This document shows, in pieces, positions 45,126 through 56,539 of a stretch of 64,000 nt of DNA. The notes beneath the pieces are model-generated. The model was not told the origin of the DNA and made no database searches. It saw only the letters and a list, made by a program, of their open reading frames with translations. Origin of the DNA: Trichoplax adhaerens (Eukaryota > Placozoa > Uniplacotomia > Trichoplacea > Trichoplacidae); NCBI RefSeq assembly GCF_000150275.1, contig NW_002060959.1:254172-318171 (forward strand). The letters are read 5' to 3'. The number at the start of each line of letters is the position of its first letter. Positions within the stretch are counted from its first letter, which is position 1. Both the position numbers and the translations under genes were made by a program.

Positions 45126-45435
45126 ACCTAGAAGTGTATCTACACGGATGGAAATTATTATTTTATACGTCTACTGGTATAGAAGATTTGTATGTTATTT
45201 ATGGATAACATTAAGAATTTTAAATTGAGCCATTTTGGCGTAAGGATCGATAACTTTACTTGGTGCCCTATTTCTCGTGACCTGGTTGCATTAGCGATAT
45301 CATGTAGTCAGTTAAACTGATAGTCTAATTTGCTTGAAAGATAGAATGATGAAAAGTTGGACAACATCAAGAATGGCGCAAGGCAGCAATAGTTTGGTTT
45401 AAAAATTATTCTGTCCTATTAATTATCATCATCAT
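45110..45435. repeat. Duplicated intergenic block (partner 41969-42300)
   Basis: See the partner at 41969-42300. It marks the last sequence related to the transporter array; beyond it no transporter homology was seen. Confidence 0.7.
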
Positions 45436-46187
45436 CATTCTTGTCCATTAGACGTTGGATATGATTTCTTTCTAATCATAATCAGTTGAAAATTACTACT
45501 ATTCAATGGCCGTAATGTCTGCATTTGATGTTTTATGACTTCTAAGAGTATATTTATAACTACAGTACAGTAAATCTATTGTACAATCAGTCATCAGGGC
45601 AAAGCAACTACAATATTAATTTGGATTTGAATAATAATTTGCTTGGATCAGCTGGATGAAATTACAGTACAGTATTCGTATTATGATGAGAGTCGTGCGT
45701 GGATCTTTTCTTGTTTATAGGAGACTTTTTGGGGAACCATGAATTACCTTGATTGCAGGTCCAATCTTGATCTAAGTGTTCATTTGTGGCATTGCAATCT
45801 ATATTTGTTTCATTAAAATGATCAGCCTGTATTCTATCTATCCCTTGCGTAGTAAACCTTACGATGTGGCTTGTCATTTCCGGCAGAATAAGGGCGATAC
45901 TAATTGAATTCCGCTAATGCGTTATTTTCCCAATCGTGTGCAATTCCTAGTCTTCTACTGTAGACTAATAATTGATTTTTCATTATAAGTCATCATACTC
46001 TACTAATATACTACTCATTAGCCAATATACTTTCTTTGGAACTGTCATAAAAGTAATCTCAAATAATCAAAATAATAGCAGTACAATTTGCAACTATGAT
46101 GAATTCAAATCAAATGGAGTGTTGTGTAGAACCTTTGCAACTCCCACATTAGCGATATCCTGGGCAATAAAATGAAAAGTATGTTGG

Positions 46188-46213
46188 TTTATCTTGTCTC
46201 TTGACAAGATAAA
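46188..46213. repeat. Hairpin, 11-bp perfect stem with TCTT loop
   Basis: TTTATCTTGTC, loop TCTT, GACAAGATAAA. Could form an RNA or DNA hairpin; no T-tract or gene end makes it a terminator. Confidence 0.85.
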
Positions 46214-46446
46214 TTATTTGATTACATTCCAGTTGAAACTCAACATGTAGATGGACGTATATAGTCATTATGAGTCCCTTTATTTTTTCGCTATTAAGCA
46301 ATGCTTTACTTGCCAGATTTTGTGGAAAATGTTTTACGTGAGAAGTCCGTAGGATATTATTGCGCCATGTTGACAACATAGTGATGAATTTAGTTCATTA
46401 CGGCATGTAGATGGTGATCCATGATGACAGTCCATGCCAGTATTGA

Positions 46447-46643
46447 ATTGATGTAATGAATAACATTTTCATCGTGGCACTTGGACAACAGATAATTGCT
46501 ATGATAAATACTTTTCGAACAATTGTATCAAATAGTTTAGCTTGTTTTAATATTAGCGATCAGATGACCGATAGTCCTACATCACTTAGCTATATCGCTC
46601 CCCTTTTTGTTGATTTTCCATTGGATTCCCGCACTTGTATACC
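46447..46643 (+). CDS. Candidate exon ending at a consensus splice donor
   Basis: Open frame from 46447, ATG at 46456, ending at CC|GTAAGT (GT at 46644-46645) in phase 2. The translated end reads SLSYIAPLFVDFPLDSRTCI, which does not look like low-complexity noise. Its phase fits the next candidate at 50005-50076. No family recognised; ORFs of this size also occur by chance. Confidence 0.2.
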
Positions 46644-46679
46644 GTAAGTAACCACTGTTTGATTTAAATTAATAATATG

Positions 46680-48980
46680 GTAATGTTGCTTATTGTAAAG
46701 CGTTGCAGGATAGGAAACAGGATCAATTTCTTGACGTAGACTAGTAAAACTCACTTATCCTTTTACTGTACTATCATTGCAGCCTTTCGCAGTTGGAAAT
46801 TTTCTGCTTGTGCTGTAGTAAGAATTAGCGAATACTGTCGATATTACTGTGCGGACATGAAATAGGATCGATTGTTTCAACGTCGACAATATTGCTGTTT
46901 ACTGTCCTTTCACCGTCATTGGCTAGTCGAAATTTTCTGTTAGTACAGTAAAATAGGATAATTTTCTTTAATGTGGATAGTAGAGTACTGCAAATCTCTT
47001 TTTATCCTTTTACCGCCATTGGCTAATGAAAATTTTCTGCTAGTAATAATAATATAATCATAGATATACTGTACGCGTATTCACAACATGAAACAAGACA
47101 GTTTCCTTAACAAGTACTGCAGTAGTGGTAATAATGTTCTTTTTCTTTTCTAGTATTAGCAATCTTAGCTGGTCTAAGAACAATCATTGAATAAGAGATT
47201 CAGGCAGAACATGAATCAAGATAGTTTGCTTGATAATATGGACTACTACAGTGCAATAGTAAAGCTCTTTTATCCTATTGGCAATATTGGAGATTCGAGA
47301 GATGAAACACGATCGTTTTCTTAACATAGACTACTACAGTCCATAAGTAAAAGCTCTTTTATCCTATTAGCAATATTTTTTAGAGATTCAGGACATGAAA
47401 CAGGATCGTTATTTTCTTAATATAGACTACTACAGTCTATTAGTATAAGCTCTCTTATCCTATTAGCAATATTTTTAGAGATTCAGGACATGAAACAGGA
47501 TCGTTTTCTTAATATGGACTACTACAGTCTGTTAGTAAAAACTCTTTTTATCCTATTGGCAATATTGGAGATTCGAGACATGAAACAGGATTGCTTTCTG
47601 AACATATACTAGTACAGTCCATTCATAAAGCTCTTTTATCCTATTGGCACTATTTTTAGAGATTCAGGACATGAAACAGGATCGTTATTTTCTTAATATA
47701 GACTACTACAGTCCATTAGTATAAGCTCTTTTATCCTATTAGCGGTATTTTTAGAGATTTAGGACAAGCAACAAGATCATTTTCTTAATATGGACAACTA
47801 CATTCCATAAGTAAAAGCTCTCTTATCCTATTAGCAATATTTTTAGAGATTTAGGACATGAAACAGGATCGTTTTCTTAATATGAACTACTACAGTCCAT
47901 TAGTATAAGCTCTCTTATCCTATTAGCAATATTTTTAGAGATTTAGGACATGTAACAAGATCGTTTTCTTAACATAGACTACTACAGTCCATATGTAAAA
48001 GCTCTTTTATCCTATTAGCAATACTTTTAGAGATTTAGGACATGAAACAGGATCGTTTTCTTAACATGGACTACTACAATACGTTAGTGAAAGCTCTTTA
48101 ATCCTATTATTTCCTGTCAGTCAAACTTTGACTGATCTAATAACATTAAAACGTACAGTAACTGAGATTGATGATATAAAACAGGATCGTTTTCTTAAAA
48201 GCACGATTAGACTGTTAGTCAAGCTCTTCCATGAACAGAAGCAGTAGTAAAGCTCTTCTGTCCTTTTCTTGTCATTGCAACTTTTACTATTTTCACAATA
48301 CTAATGGAGATTGCGGACATGAAATGCGATAATTTCCTACGTGAATAATTGTATTAGAATAGGAATCAATCTTCAGGACATAGCATATGCGTAAACTGTT
48401 ACAATATTAAAGCTCTATCCTCCTATACCTATCATTACAGCTTTCGCTGATGTAATTAATCACAATTCTAATTTGAGATGTTGGACAAGAAAGAGGCTCG
48501 TGAACTCAATAGACGCGTAGAATAATATAACACAGTAGTAAGCTGTATGATTCTTTTACTATTCTTTGCAACTTTTGCTAATCTGGTAATAATGAATAAT
48601 TACAGTATAGAGATTCAGTCATTCAGAACATGAATTGAAGGTTGGTTTTGTTAACCTCCGGGTAGATATGGACGGCAGAGAAAGTTCGGTTTACCTTACT
48701 GTTGTTGGCACTTTCGCTGATGTAATAACTGAGTAATAGCAGTAGAGATTGAAGACATGAATCTTAAAGGGTAGTTCCTTGTATAGGTTAAGGATTAAAA
48801 GAGTAAAACTCGACCACCCTTGAATTTTTGTTATTGCTACTGGCGCTGATCTAATAATTCATTATTCAATAATTCATGAGTAGTCGCGAAAGAGCAACCT
48901 CGATATCCTGTTAACGGTCATTGCAACTTTCACTGATTTAATGACAACCAATAATGATAGTTGGATATTGATGATCGTTT
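46680..48980. repeat. Satellite array A, about 90-95 bp core unit
   Basis: Core of about ten units from 47207 to 48120. The word GACATGAAACAGGATCG or a variant occurs at about 47207, 47296, 47390, 47487, 47577, 47668, 47763, 47858, 47946 and 48040. Units also share TTTTCTTAATATGGACTACT, ACAGTCCATTAGTA, CTCTTTTATCCTATTAGCAA and TTTTTAGAGATT. Longer, degenerate units flank both sides (46730-47200 and 48140-48960) and carry an extra GCAACTTT(C/T)GCTGAT(C/G)TAATAA segment, so the core looks like a shortened unit amplified inside an older array. Confidence 0.9.
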
Positions 48981-49385
48981 TCTCAACATGATCTTAGATA
49001 GTAGTCAAGCGTTTTTTCCCTTTCATGTTAGCCGAACATTGGCTGGTCTAATCATGGCGATGGGTAAAATAGAGTTAGTCTTTATTGGTTGTAAAAGAGG
49101 CATCATTAGTTGTATCCGATGACCTTGGCTGTAATAAAAACAAGATGTTGCATAATGTCATTATTTGTTAGTACAGTAATTCAATTATTGTAATTACTCT
49201 ACTGCTAATAAGTTTAATCAGCCTTCTTGTTCAACTCATGCTACATTGTCTTGTCCATTAGAATAGCCAATGCCTAAGTTCTAATTTGAAAGGATAACAT
49301 TGGAAAAATAAATGAAAAAAAAATAATAATTTACACAACAACAATAACGAATGCGACATCGTCATAATGCAGCAGTTGATGGATC

Positions 49386-49435
49386 NNNNNNNNNNNNNNN
49401 NNNNNNNNNNNNNNNNNNNNNNNNNNNNNNNNNNN
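49386..49435. other. Assembly gap (50 N)
   Basis: Fifty consecutive N. The true distance and content are unknown. The ORFs spanning it are artefacts. Confidence 1.
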
Positions 49436-50004
49436 CATTTTCTTTCGCCAATCGCCCGACTTACCTTGTTCTGCTCTTCCTCCATTTTCAACTCCAGTTT
49501 GATTTGTAATTAATGACTCGTAGTAGCTTGACTTCCTGCTTCCTCCAATCCTTCTTTGTTCACAGTAATGTTCTCTTTTACCAATTCCCTGGATTAACAT
49601 AACAAAGTTGGTGTCATTATCCACATATTACTGTGATTATAAAAAGGAATTCAATGGAATTGTTTTCCTCTTTTTTGCTCATCATATTAAATATTTCATG
49701 ACGATAAGTTATCATTATTGACGTCATGAACGATAGCACAGCGACATAATTTCAACTCCAACAGTGTAGTGATTCAATATTATGATTGGAGAATAAATAA
49801 AGTTGCAGCTTATTTTTTTTCCAAGTGTATAGTAATTGAATATTGATTGCATTTTAGGCACGAAACGAAAAGCAACAACATTGTATCTCTTTACCATCCG
49901 CGTGGACTGCAAGGAGTCAAAAGGTTTCTTCAATGCTATTTGTTGAACAAGGAAAATTGATACTCAACACCTAACATTATTATTTTGTTGACATTATCCA
50001 ATAG

Positions 50005-50076
50005 AGAAAGTCAGCCAAGCAAACTTTTGAAACGTGATGAAAAGGATTTGAAAGCATTATTTGCAGTCCTTGAAAG
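50005..50076 (+). CDS. Candidate internal exon, 72 nt, phase 2-2
   Basis: Preceded by a branch-like CCTAAC (49972), a T-rich stretch and CCAATAG, and followed by GAAAG|GTAAGT (GT at 50077). It reads ESQPSKLLKRDEKDLKALFA and on to VLER, a mixed charged and hydrophobic helix-like composition. The downstream intron would contain satellite B. Family unknown. Confidence 0.3.
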
Positions 50077-50189
50077 GTAAGTCATGGTCCCTTTGTAGGG
50101 CAACGGATTCTTGCACTTTGGCTGTACTGTATTGAATAGACTCGAGTGAAAATTAGAAGACGAGACCTATTCCAAATTTTGAAAATTAG

Positions 50190-51330
50190 GAAAAAAAAGA
50201 TGGATGATTTCATTTAGCTCCTCCATCAGGCTTCATCCACTACTTGAGTCTGTCGGAGTTTATTTCAAACTTTGAAAAAAAGATCCGATGAGTTTGCCCT
50301 AGAGCTCATTTCATTTAGTCCATCTGATTAATCAGACTTACTGCATCATTGGAGTCTATCATAGTTTCAAATTTTGGAAAAAAGATGGAGAATGAGGGCC
50401 ATAGTTGAACCAATCAGTCTTACTATACTATTTGAGTCTATCACAGTTTTATTCAAATTGGGGAAAAAATGGATAATGAGCACCATGGTTCAATAGTAAG
50501 TTGAACCAATCGGCCTTACTATATTATTTGAGTCTATCACAGTTGATGTCCATTTCAAATTTGGGGAAAAAAATGGATAATGAGCGCCATAGTTCAACAG
50601 TAAGTTGAACCAATCAGCCTTACTATACTATTTGAGTCTATCACAGTTTATACAAATTTCAAATTTGGGGAAAAAAATGGATAATGAGCACCATGGTTCA
50701 ACAGTAAGTTGAACCAATCGGCCTTACTATACTATTTGAGTCTATCACAGTTGATGTCAATTTCAAATTTGGGGAAGAAATGGATAATGAGCGCCATGGT
50801 TCAACAGTAACTTGAAACATGCAGCCTTGCTATACTATTTGAGTCTATCACAGTTTATACAAATTTCAAAGTTAGGGAAAAAACGGATAATGAGCGCCAT
50901 CGTTCAACAGTAACTTGAAACATGTAGCCTTACTATACTATTTGAGTCTATCACAGTTGATGTCAATTTCAAATTTGGGGAAGAAATGGATAATGAGCGC
51001 CATTTGGTTCAACAGTAAGTTGCACCTATCGGCCTTACTATACTATTTAAGTCTGTCACAGTTGATCCAAATTTCAAAATGAAGATTAATGAGTAACATG
51101 GTTCGATAGTAAGCTTGTCCTGTGATATATCATCCGAAAGCTAATTTCATTTAGCCCTTCAATTAGGCTTATTAAACTATTTTAGTCTATCACAGTTGAT
51201 CTGAATTTCAAATTTTGCACAAAAGATCAATGAGTAACATGGTTCGACAGTCAATTTGTCCCGTGATGTGCCATCCTAAGCTAATTTCATTTCGTCTCCC
51301 AAATCAGGCTTACTGCACTATTTTAAAACG
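50190..51330. repeat. Satellite array B, about 103-104 bp unit
   Basis: GGATAATGAGC occurs at 50471, 50575, 50679, 50782, 50885 and 50988, a strikingly constant spacing of 103-104 bp. Units share TTCAAATTTGGGGAA, GGTTCAACAGTAAGTTGAAC and CTATTTGAGTCTATCACAGT. Outer units at 50190-50470 and 51060-51330 are more degenerate. About nine or ten units in all. Confidence 0.92.
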
Positions 51331-52317
51331 ATGACAGTTTATACAATTTAAGTCCCACTGGCGTTGATGGTAATTATGTTCACTTGAACGATAATGCGGC
51401 TCGAAATGGATGAATACAATGTGGAAGTAGCAATTCAGCATGATTTATTTTGAAAGGTAGATAAAAAATAAGTGATTTTGAGCGGATGTCGGTTATATAA
51501 TATCAAGTGTGATGGTCTTCATGTTTTTCTAGCAGAAAATGAGAGGGAAATAGTATTGGTTCATGCAAGGACTAAATTGGTTTTTGCTAATTGGGAAAGA
51601 TTGGAGTCAAACATGGGAGAAATGGAAAAACCAGTTGTGATGACGAGAGCTAAATAGCAACAAGACCTTTTTGCTTGTCAAACTAGCAATTCAATTTGTA
51701 CTTTGCAACTTTCAAATCACCCCTACCCTGTCTTGCTGTCTTGTTGATCGATTTATTAGCATGCAAAAAGAGACTAGACTCAAAACAACTTTGTCGTCGG
51801 AAAAAAGGAAAAAGCGAGGATTAAAATACAGTCTCTAAAATAACAGTCATAATCCAAGTTTTTGCAGTCTAATTGAAATGGGTTCAAGTTAAATTTCTTC
51901 CTATTCGCTGTTGTATTCCCTTTTTGCAATGGAGATTGAATCAATATGACATTATCCAATTGAATTATCATTCTGTTTGCTGATGCGAAAATTAATTCAA
52001 TTGGTCACTGTATTCTTATTACAAGCTGCACAGATTGAACCTGAAAAATAAAAATCTTGTTAAAACATAAATCAATTACAATATTGGCGTCTTTTGTTAT
52101 CGATGTTGCAGTAAATTACTTTTTCGACATGCAAGTTAATGAGGGAGCCTTGAATAATTAATGCAATTACAGGTTCAACATAGATACAACGCTTGGTGAA
52201 TTGGTCCATTGGCTTGATATTCAACTGATTTCTTGCCTTTATTTGTATCAATCAATCGTCATTTCTCTCCATTTTGCATCGAGCCAATACAAGCAGAAAT
52301 CGTCTAATTCATTTCAG
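51331..52317. other. Gene-free stretch with one open segment
   Basis: An open plus-strand segment at 51472-51657 (internal VFLAENEREIVLVHARTKLV) starts only with GTG and ends in TAG. It lacks clear splice signals and is left uncalled. Otherwise nothing seen. Confidence 0.35.
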
Positions 52318-52447
52318 ATCAACATTTCCTACTTTTGTCCATGCATATTGTTGTGGCAATCGAAATCAATCCTTACTTTATTCCTTTTACAAGTATTTTA
52401 TAACGTTGGCCATTGGAGATTGTTTACAACTCAATTTTGAAAGCAAG
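52318..52447 (+). CDS. Candidate internal exon, 130 nt, phase 2 in, phase 0 out
   Basis: Bounded by ATTCATTTCAG upstream and GAAAGCAAG|GTAAAT downstream. With one base completing the previous codon it reads STFPTFVHAYCCGNRNQ, SLLYSFYKYFITLAIGDCLQ, LNFESK. The start phase fits the end phase of the candidate at 50005-50076. Hydrophobic/polar alternation suggests helical-repeat protein, but no family was recognised. Confidence 0.3.
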
Positions 52448-54854
52448 GTAAATGAAAGAGTAGTTACTGTAAAATTGTAAAAAATTCAACCGTAGCAAAG
52501 CTTTTGCTAATCCTTCTTGGAAAGTTTCCAACACTTCCAGTGCTTAGAATGATCTATCTTGTCCACACCAATTCATCATTCCCTTGGACAATGAATTCGG
52601 TTCGTTGTTGATTCCATGTATCATTTTTTTTTTTGGGGGGGGGGGGGAGGGAGTTATTTCAACTCGCATACCAACGGTGGATAACATCCGATAGACGATA
52701 TAGCAGCATGCCAGCAAAGTATCCTTGCTGACATGGAACTGCTTGAACAATCGATTGCACTGTAGTCTAACAAGGAATAAGAATATGGCAGAATGGAGAT
52801 AGATTGATCTTGTTCTCCTTCTCTAATAAGAATACAGTAAAAAGGGCAATCGTCTTGTGGCAATCCTAATGCAAATTTGGCTTTGTTTTTATTAGTCGCG
52901 TCCATCCACTCCTTTACTCTATACAATAACGTGGTCAATCATGAAATAATTCGTTCTATAAATTCAAATCTTTCTCCTCGATTGACTAGTATAAGACACA
53001 TAAAATGGGAAAGAAATTCAAATTAGGCTTTGATCGATACCATTCCCACTTGATGTTGTTGTTGTAGCCAAGGTAAAAGTCGATCCACCATCGTTGCCAA
53101 CCACTGGACTGACGTAAAATGGTCGTCCACAGCAACGTAAAACATGATTAGCCATTGCATTCTGGTATCGCAGCAACTTGATCAATATTGTTATGCAATG
53201 GTTCATTTTATTTTGACTGCGATGGATATCATGTTGATAGCATGGTAGCGAATCTTTTCATTGCCTTGCTATCCAATATAGAATGATCGAATACGCATTT
53301 AATGAGTTGGATAATATCAACTAGGGTTGTAAAATTAGGGTACGCGATTTTCATGCGGTAGTCGTCTAGGGATAAGATAAACGGATCTTTCCATTGCCCC
53401 TCCATCCAATTTAACCATGATGTGCTTTTCCCTTTTTTATGAAGACACTCTATCTTAACGTGTTACATCCTACTGTTTCTTGGTTGAAGGCTCTTTTCAT
53501 CATCTTGCTTTGCTATGTATAAGTGATGGGCTTGATTGCCTTGTTGTTAATAGAGAGCCATAGGCTGCATCATAGTGTTTGCAATCATTTCAATTTTATT
53601 GAATGGTGTCCTATCTCAAGTTGAAAAGTCTCCATCGATATCCTACTGTTTATCAATCTCATGACCTTCCTTTGCCATGCATCAAGAATATGCTTGATTG
53701 GCGTCTTGTCAAGAAGATCCATGACAACCTTGCTCAAAGGGGATAAAACTGTTCAAGTTAAATTATGGCTCACTGAGATAGGATGTTGGTGTTGCTGTAC
53801 AACAAAACCAACACTCTTTCAACGCTAATTTATGTTGAGTAATGCAATTCCATTTATTTTTGCATTGACTTGACAACCGCTATCTCTTCTCCCCATGATC
53901 CTGACTGATAGAGAAGTGCTTCACGACGTCATCTATCCTATCCATCCCTTGGATAGAGTCCTAACTTTGTGTACGCCTTTCAAATGGTCACTTTGGCAAC
54001 GTTAATTGCCTAGTGATAAGACCATCATTAAAAAGAAACACTTGGTCTTTCAGCCATCAGCGGCAAGACCTTTGAACTCGGCTTTTGCCCAATTTCCATT
54101 GGTAGAGTTGAAATACCCGTGTACACATCGATAGACTCGTTTATCGAGCAGGATTACATTGGCAAATGATTTAGTGATTACAAAGATTGAATTGAAACTA
54201 TCGGAGATTGTATTGGTTTGAATTGGTTGAGCAAGCGGTTCCGATTTTTGTTTCCCTCCTTGCGTCTAGTAGAGATTGGAGAATAGAGCCTTGATCTTGT
54301 CCAATGGGAAAATGTGGTTATGCCCATCAAGCTGACAACAGGTTTGTGTGTCCATGATGATCAACTATCGTTGTCTATCCTTACTTGATTAGGCTACACA
54401 GTTAAAGAGTCTATCTTGAGCTCCATAGAGCATGGGTAAAATGGTGGAAGGGATTTTGAACGGGCTTGCAAGGTTTCATTGAGCGCTTTGAAGGGTTGGC
54501 TATCCTCGATAGCGCTACGCTCCCTATCTACAGTAGACGCATTGAGTATATTAGCAAGACGAGACGTGACTAATCTGCCATTAGTACAGTTTACTCGTCC
54601 ATGGACAAGAAAGAGATTGCATTTCTTGTACTCTATGTACGCCTATATCCTTGGCACAACGTGAGCGATCATCGAGTTGATTCCATCACCCGAATATCGG
54701 CGATAGCGCTGCCATTTTGATTGGCATTGGTTCGCAGTAATATTGGAGTATGATTTGCTCATTTGTACAACCTTCTAGTTGCAATCACAGAAAATAGTAG
54801 AAGCAATTGTTGGACTAATAACGTGCCTATAGAATATACACTACGACAAAGATG
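52448..54854. other. Low-homology region with T11-G13 tract; no supported gene
   Basis: T11 then G13 at 52624-52647. Several open segments exist on both strands (for example minus 52654-52938 and plus 54437-54664, the latter ending at a donor-like AC|GTGAGC), none with recognisable domains or a full set of splice signals. Some loosely repeated phrases (TTGCCTTGCTATCCAAT-like, GCTTGATTG) hint at an old degenerate repeat at 53220-53720. Confidence 0.35.
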
Positions 54855-55640
54855 GACTTTTTTTCCATACCAAAGTCTTTGGTAGAAGGGATAAAGATAC
54901 GCTCTCTCTTCAGCGCAAAAATAACCTCCATCTATTTTATATCATTATGTACAGTGCACCATTAGTCTTTTCCATACCTAGAATCGATGGTAGAAGGGAT
55001 AAAGACACGCTCTCTCTTTAGCGTAAAAATAACCTCCATCTATTTTATATCATTATATACAGTGCACCATTAGTCTTTTCCATACCTAGAGTCGATGGTA
55101 GAAGGGATAAAGACACGCTCTCTCTTTAGCGTAAAAATAACCTCCATCTATTTTATATCATTATATACAGTGCACCATTAGTCTTTTCCATACCTAGAGT
55201 CGATGGTAGAAGGGATAAAGATACGCTCTCTCTTCAGCGCAAAATGTTGATAGTCGTCAATTAGCTAGAATTCCTACAGTATCCCATTCTCGTCCATGTG
55301 CCATGTCGAGATGGTTGCAATTCGGATAGTCTTGGCCTCTATTCCATGTACAGAAAATAGCATAAGCGATCGTTGGGCTAATAACCTGCATCGATCATGG
55401 ACACTACGACAAGCATGGACTTTTCCATACCTAGAGTCCATGCTAGAAGGGATAAAGACACACTGTCTCTTCAGCGCAAAAATAACCTGCATCGTTCATC
55501 TACTGTACAGCACACTAATCCAAGCATGGACTTTTGCATACCCAGAGTCTACGGTAGAAGGGATAAAGATACGTTCTCTCTTCAGCGTAAAATGATGATC
55601 ATCGTCAATTAGCTAGAATCCCACAGTATCCCATCGACGG
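54760..55640. repeat. Satellite array C, 108-bp unit inside a duplicated block
   Basis: CCATACC(T/A)AGAG/ATC.ATGGTAGAAGGGATAAAGA recurs with starts near 54857, 54965, 55073 and 55181 (exactly 108 bp between the last three), then near 55420 and 55528. The entry flank (54775-54855, ending ACACTACGACAAAGATGGAC) recurs at 55345-55415. The exit flank (55235-55290, GTCAATTAGCTAGAAT) recurs at 55588-55640. So the block exists twice, with four units in the first copy and two in the second. Confidence 0.9.
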
Positions 55641-55771
55641 ATTGATTGACGAGAACAGTACTATCCCTCTAGGCCCCAGAATGGAGATGGTCTACAATCA
55701 TTTGACAATTGTTAGCAGAGTCAATATGTTGCTCTTTTCTTTCTCCATTTCGTGGAGGGCTTACGCTGCGC

Positions 55772-55805
55772 CACCGTCTAGGATGGTATACCATCCTAGA
55801 CGGTG
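55772..55805. repeat. Perfect 34-bp palindrome
   Basis: CACCGTCTAGGATGGTA followed directly by its reverse complement, 17-bp arms, no spacer, no mismatch. It lies outside the tandem arrays, about 130 bp after array C. The mirrored short ORFs on both strands over it follow from the symmetry. Confidence 0.95.
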
Positions 55806-56539
55806 AAATCAATCTGATCGAGTTGTACTTGTTGAACAAGCACAACGACTCCAACTCCTGTTGTACAGTAGAGTCTATCGAAGACATTATGGCACAACGT
55901 GGAATCCACTGGAGAAAAAACCTTGCTGGCTCCACTCGACAGGCAATATAGCAAGAAGAGGAGCCTGGAGACGAAAGCGCTCTCGAGCGCATTGATGACT
56001 CTCCATTGGTTAGGATAACGATTAATTAAGGTGATTGAAATGAGAAAATGGCAATCCTATTGACCATTTTATATAGTACTACACTAATGCAAACTGCTAG
56101 AGATTACTCTACTGGGAAATGAAAACGGTAGGACTACTGTACATTATGATATCGTCGACGACGACGACCTGGGCAATAAATGTACAAAGTGGTGGCGGCG
56201 GCGGCATGTATTTGATGCCGATGAAAAGAAATGATGCCAAAATGGTTGGATAAAAATGCACATCAACATGGATTTTAGGCCACTATAATTGAGGAATAAT
56301 GACAGTATTGCGCAAAGGGTAGAGAGGAGGCTGTTGATGGATAGGATATTCTTCTCCTTTTGCTATTGCATAACGACCATTTGGTTGGTTTAATTAGCAA
56401 CAGCAGTCCAGATGGATTGCAACCGCAGACTCCCTACTGCGTTGATGGTGATCAGCGACCAATAAAGCAAGCCAGATGGAAGGGCGGCATCAACTATTTA
56501 CAACCGCTCCACCCAAATCAATTTGTTGCTTACCCAATC

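Larger units (their letters stand above)
45436..46680. other. Transition region; hairpin and a possible exon
   Basis: Unique AT-rich sequence between array and satellites. It has a strong hairpin at 46188-46213 and an open segment ending at a consensus 5' splice site at 46643. No complete gene could be built. Confidence 0.4.

Noticed and set aside
46188-46213. Rho-independent terminator
   Set aside because: The hairpin has no T-tract or upstream gene and the genome is not bacterial in style.
49258-49624. Minus-strand ORFs crossing the N gap
   Set aside because: They run through 50 unknown bases of arbitrary length; frame continuity is meaningless.
46680-51330. CRISPR array
   Set aside because: Regular spacing of 90-104 bp was considered, but the whole unit is repeated with no unique spacers and no short palindromic repeat, and the setting is eukaryotic.
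52654-53206. Minus-strand open segments (for example VKEWMDATNKNKAKFALGLP; LFKQFHVSKDTLLACCYIVY)
   Set aside because: They look somewhat protein-like and one has plausible splice ends, but they overlap in different frames and one runs through a G/T tract; no consistent gene model could be formed.
55296-55612. Overlapping plus-strand ORFs with repeated RRDKDTLSLQRK-like peptide
   Set aside because: They arise from satellite C read in several frames, with no conserved start or splice context.
55669-55992. ORFs of 80 and 107 codons on opposite strands
   Set aside because: Both overlap the 34-bp palindrome and have no recognisable domain; the mirrored coding is explained by the symmetry.
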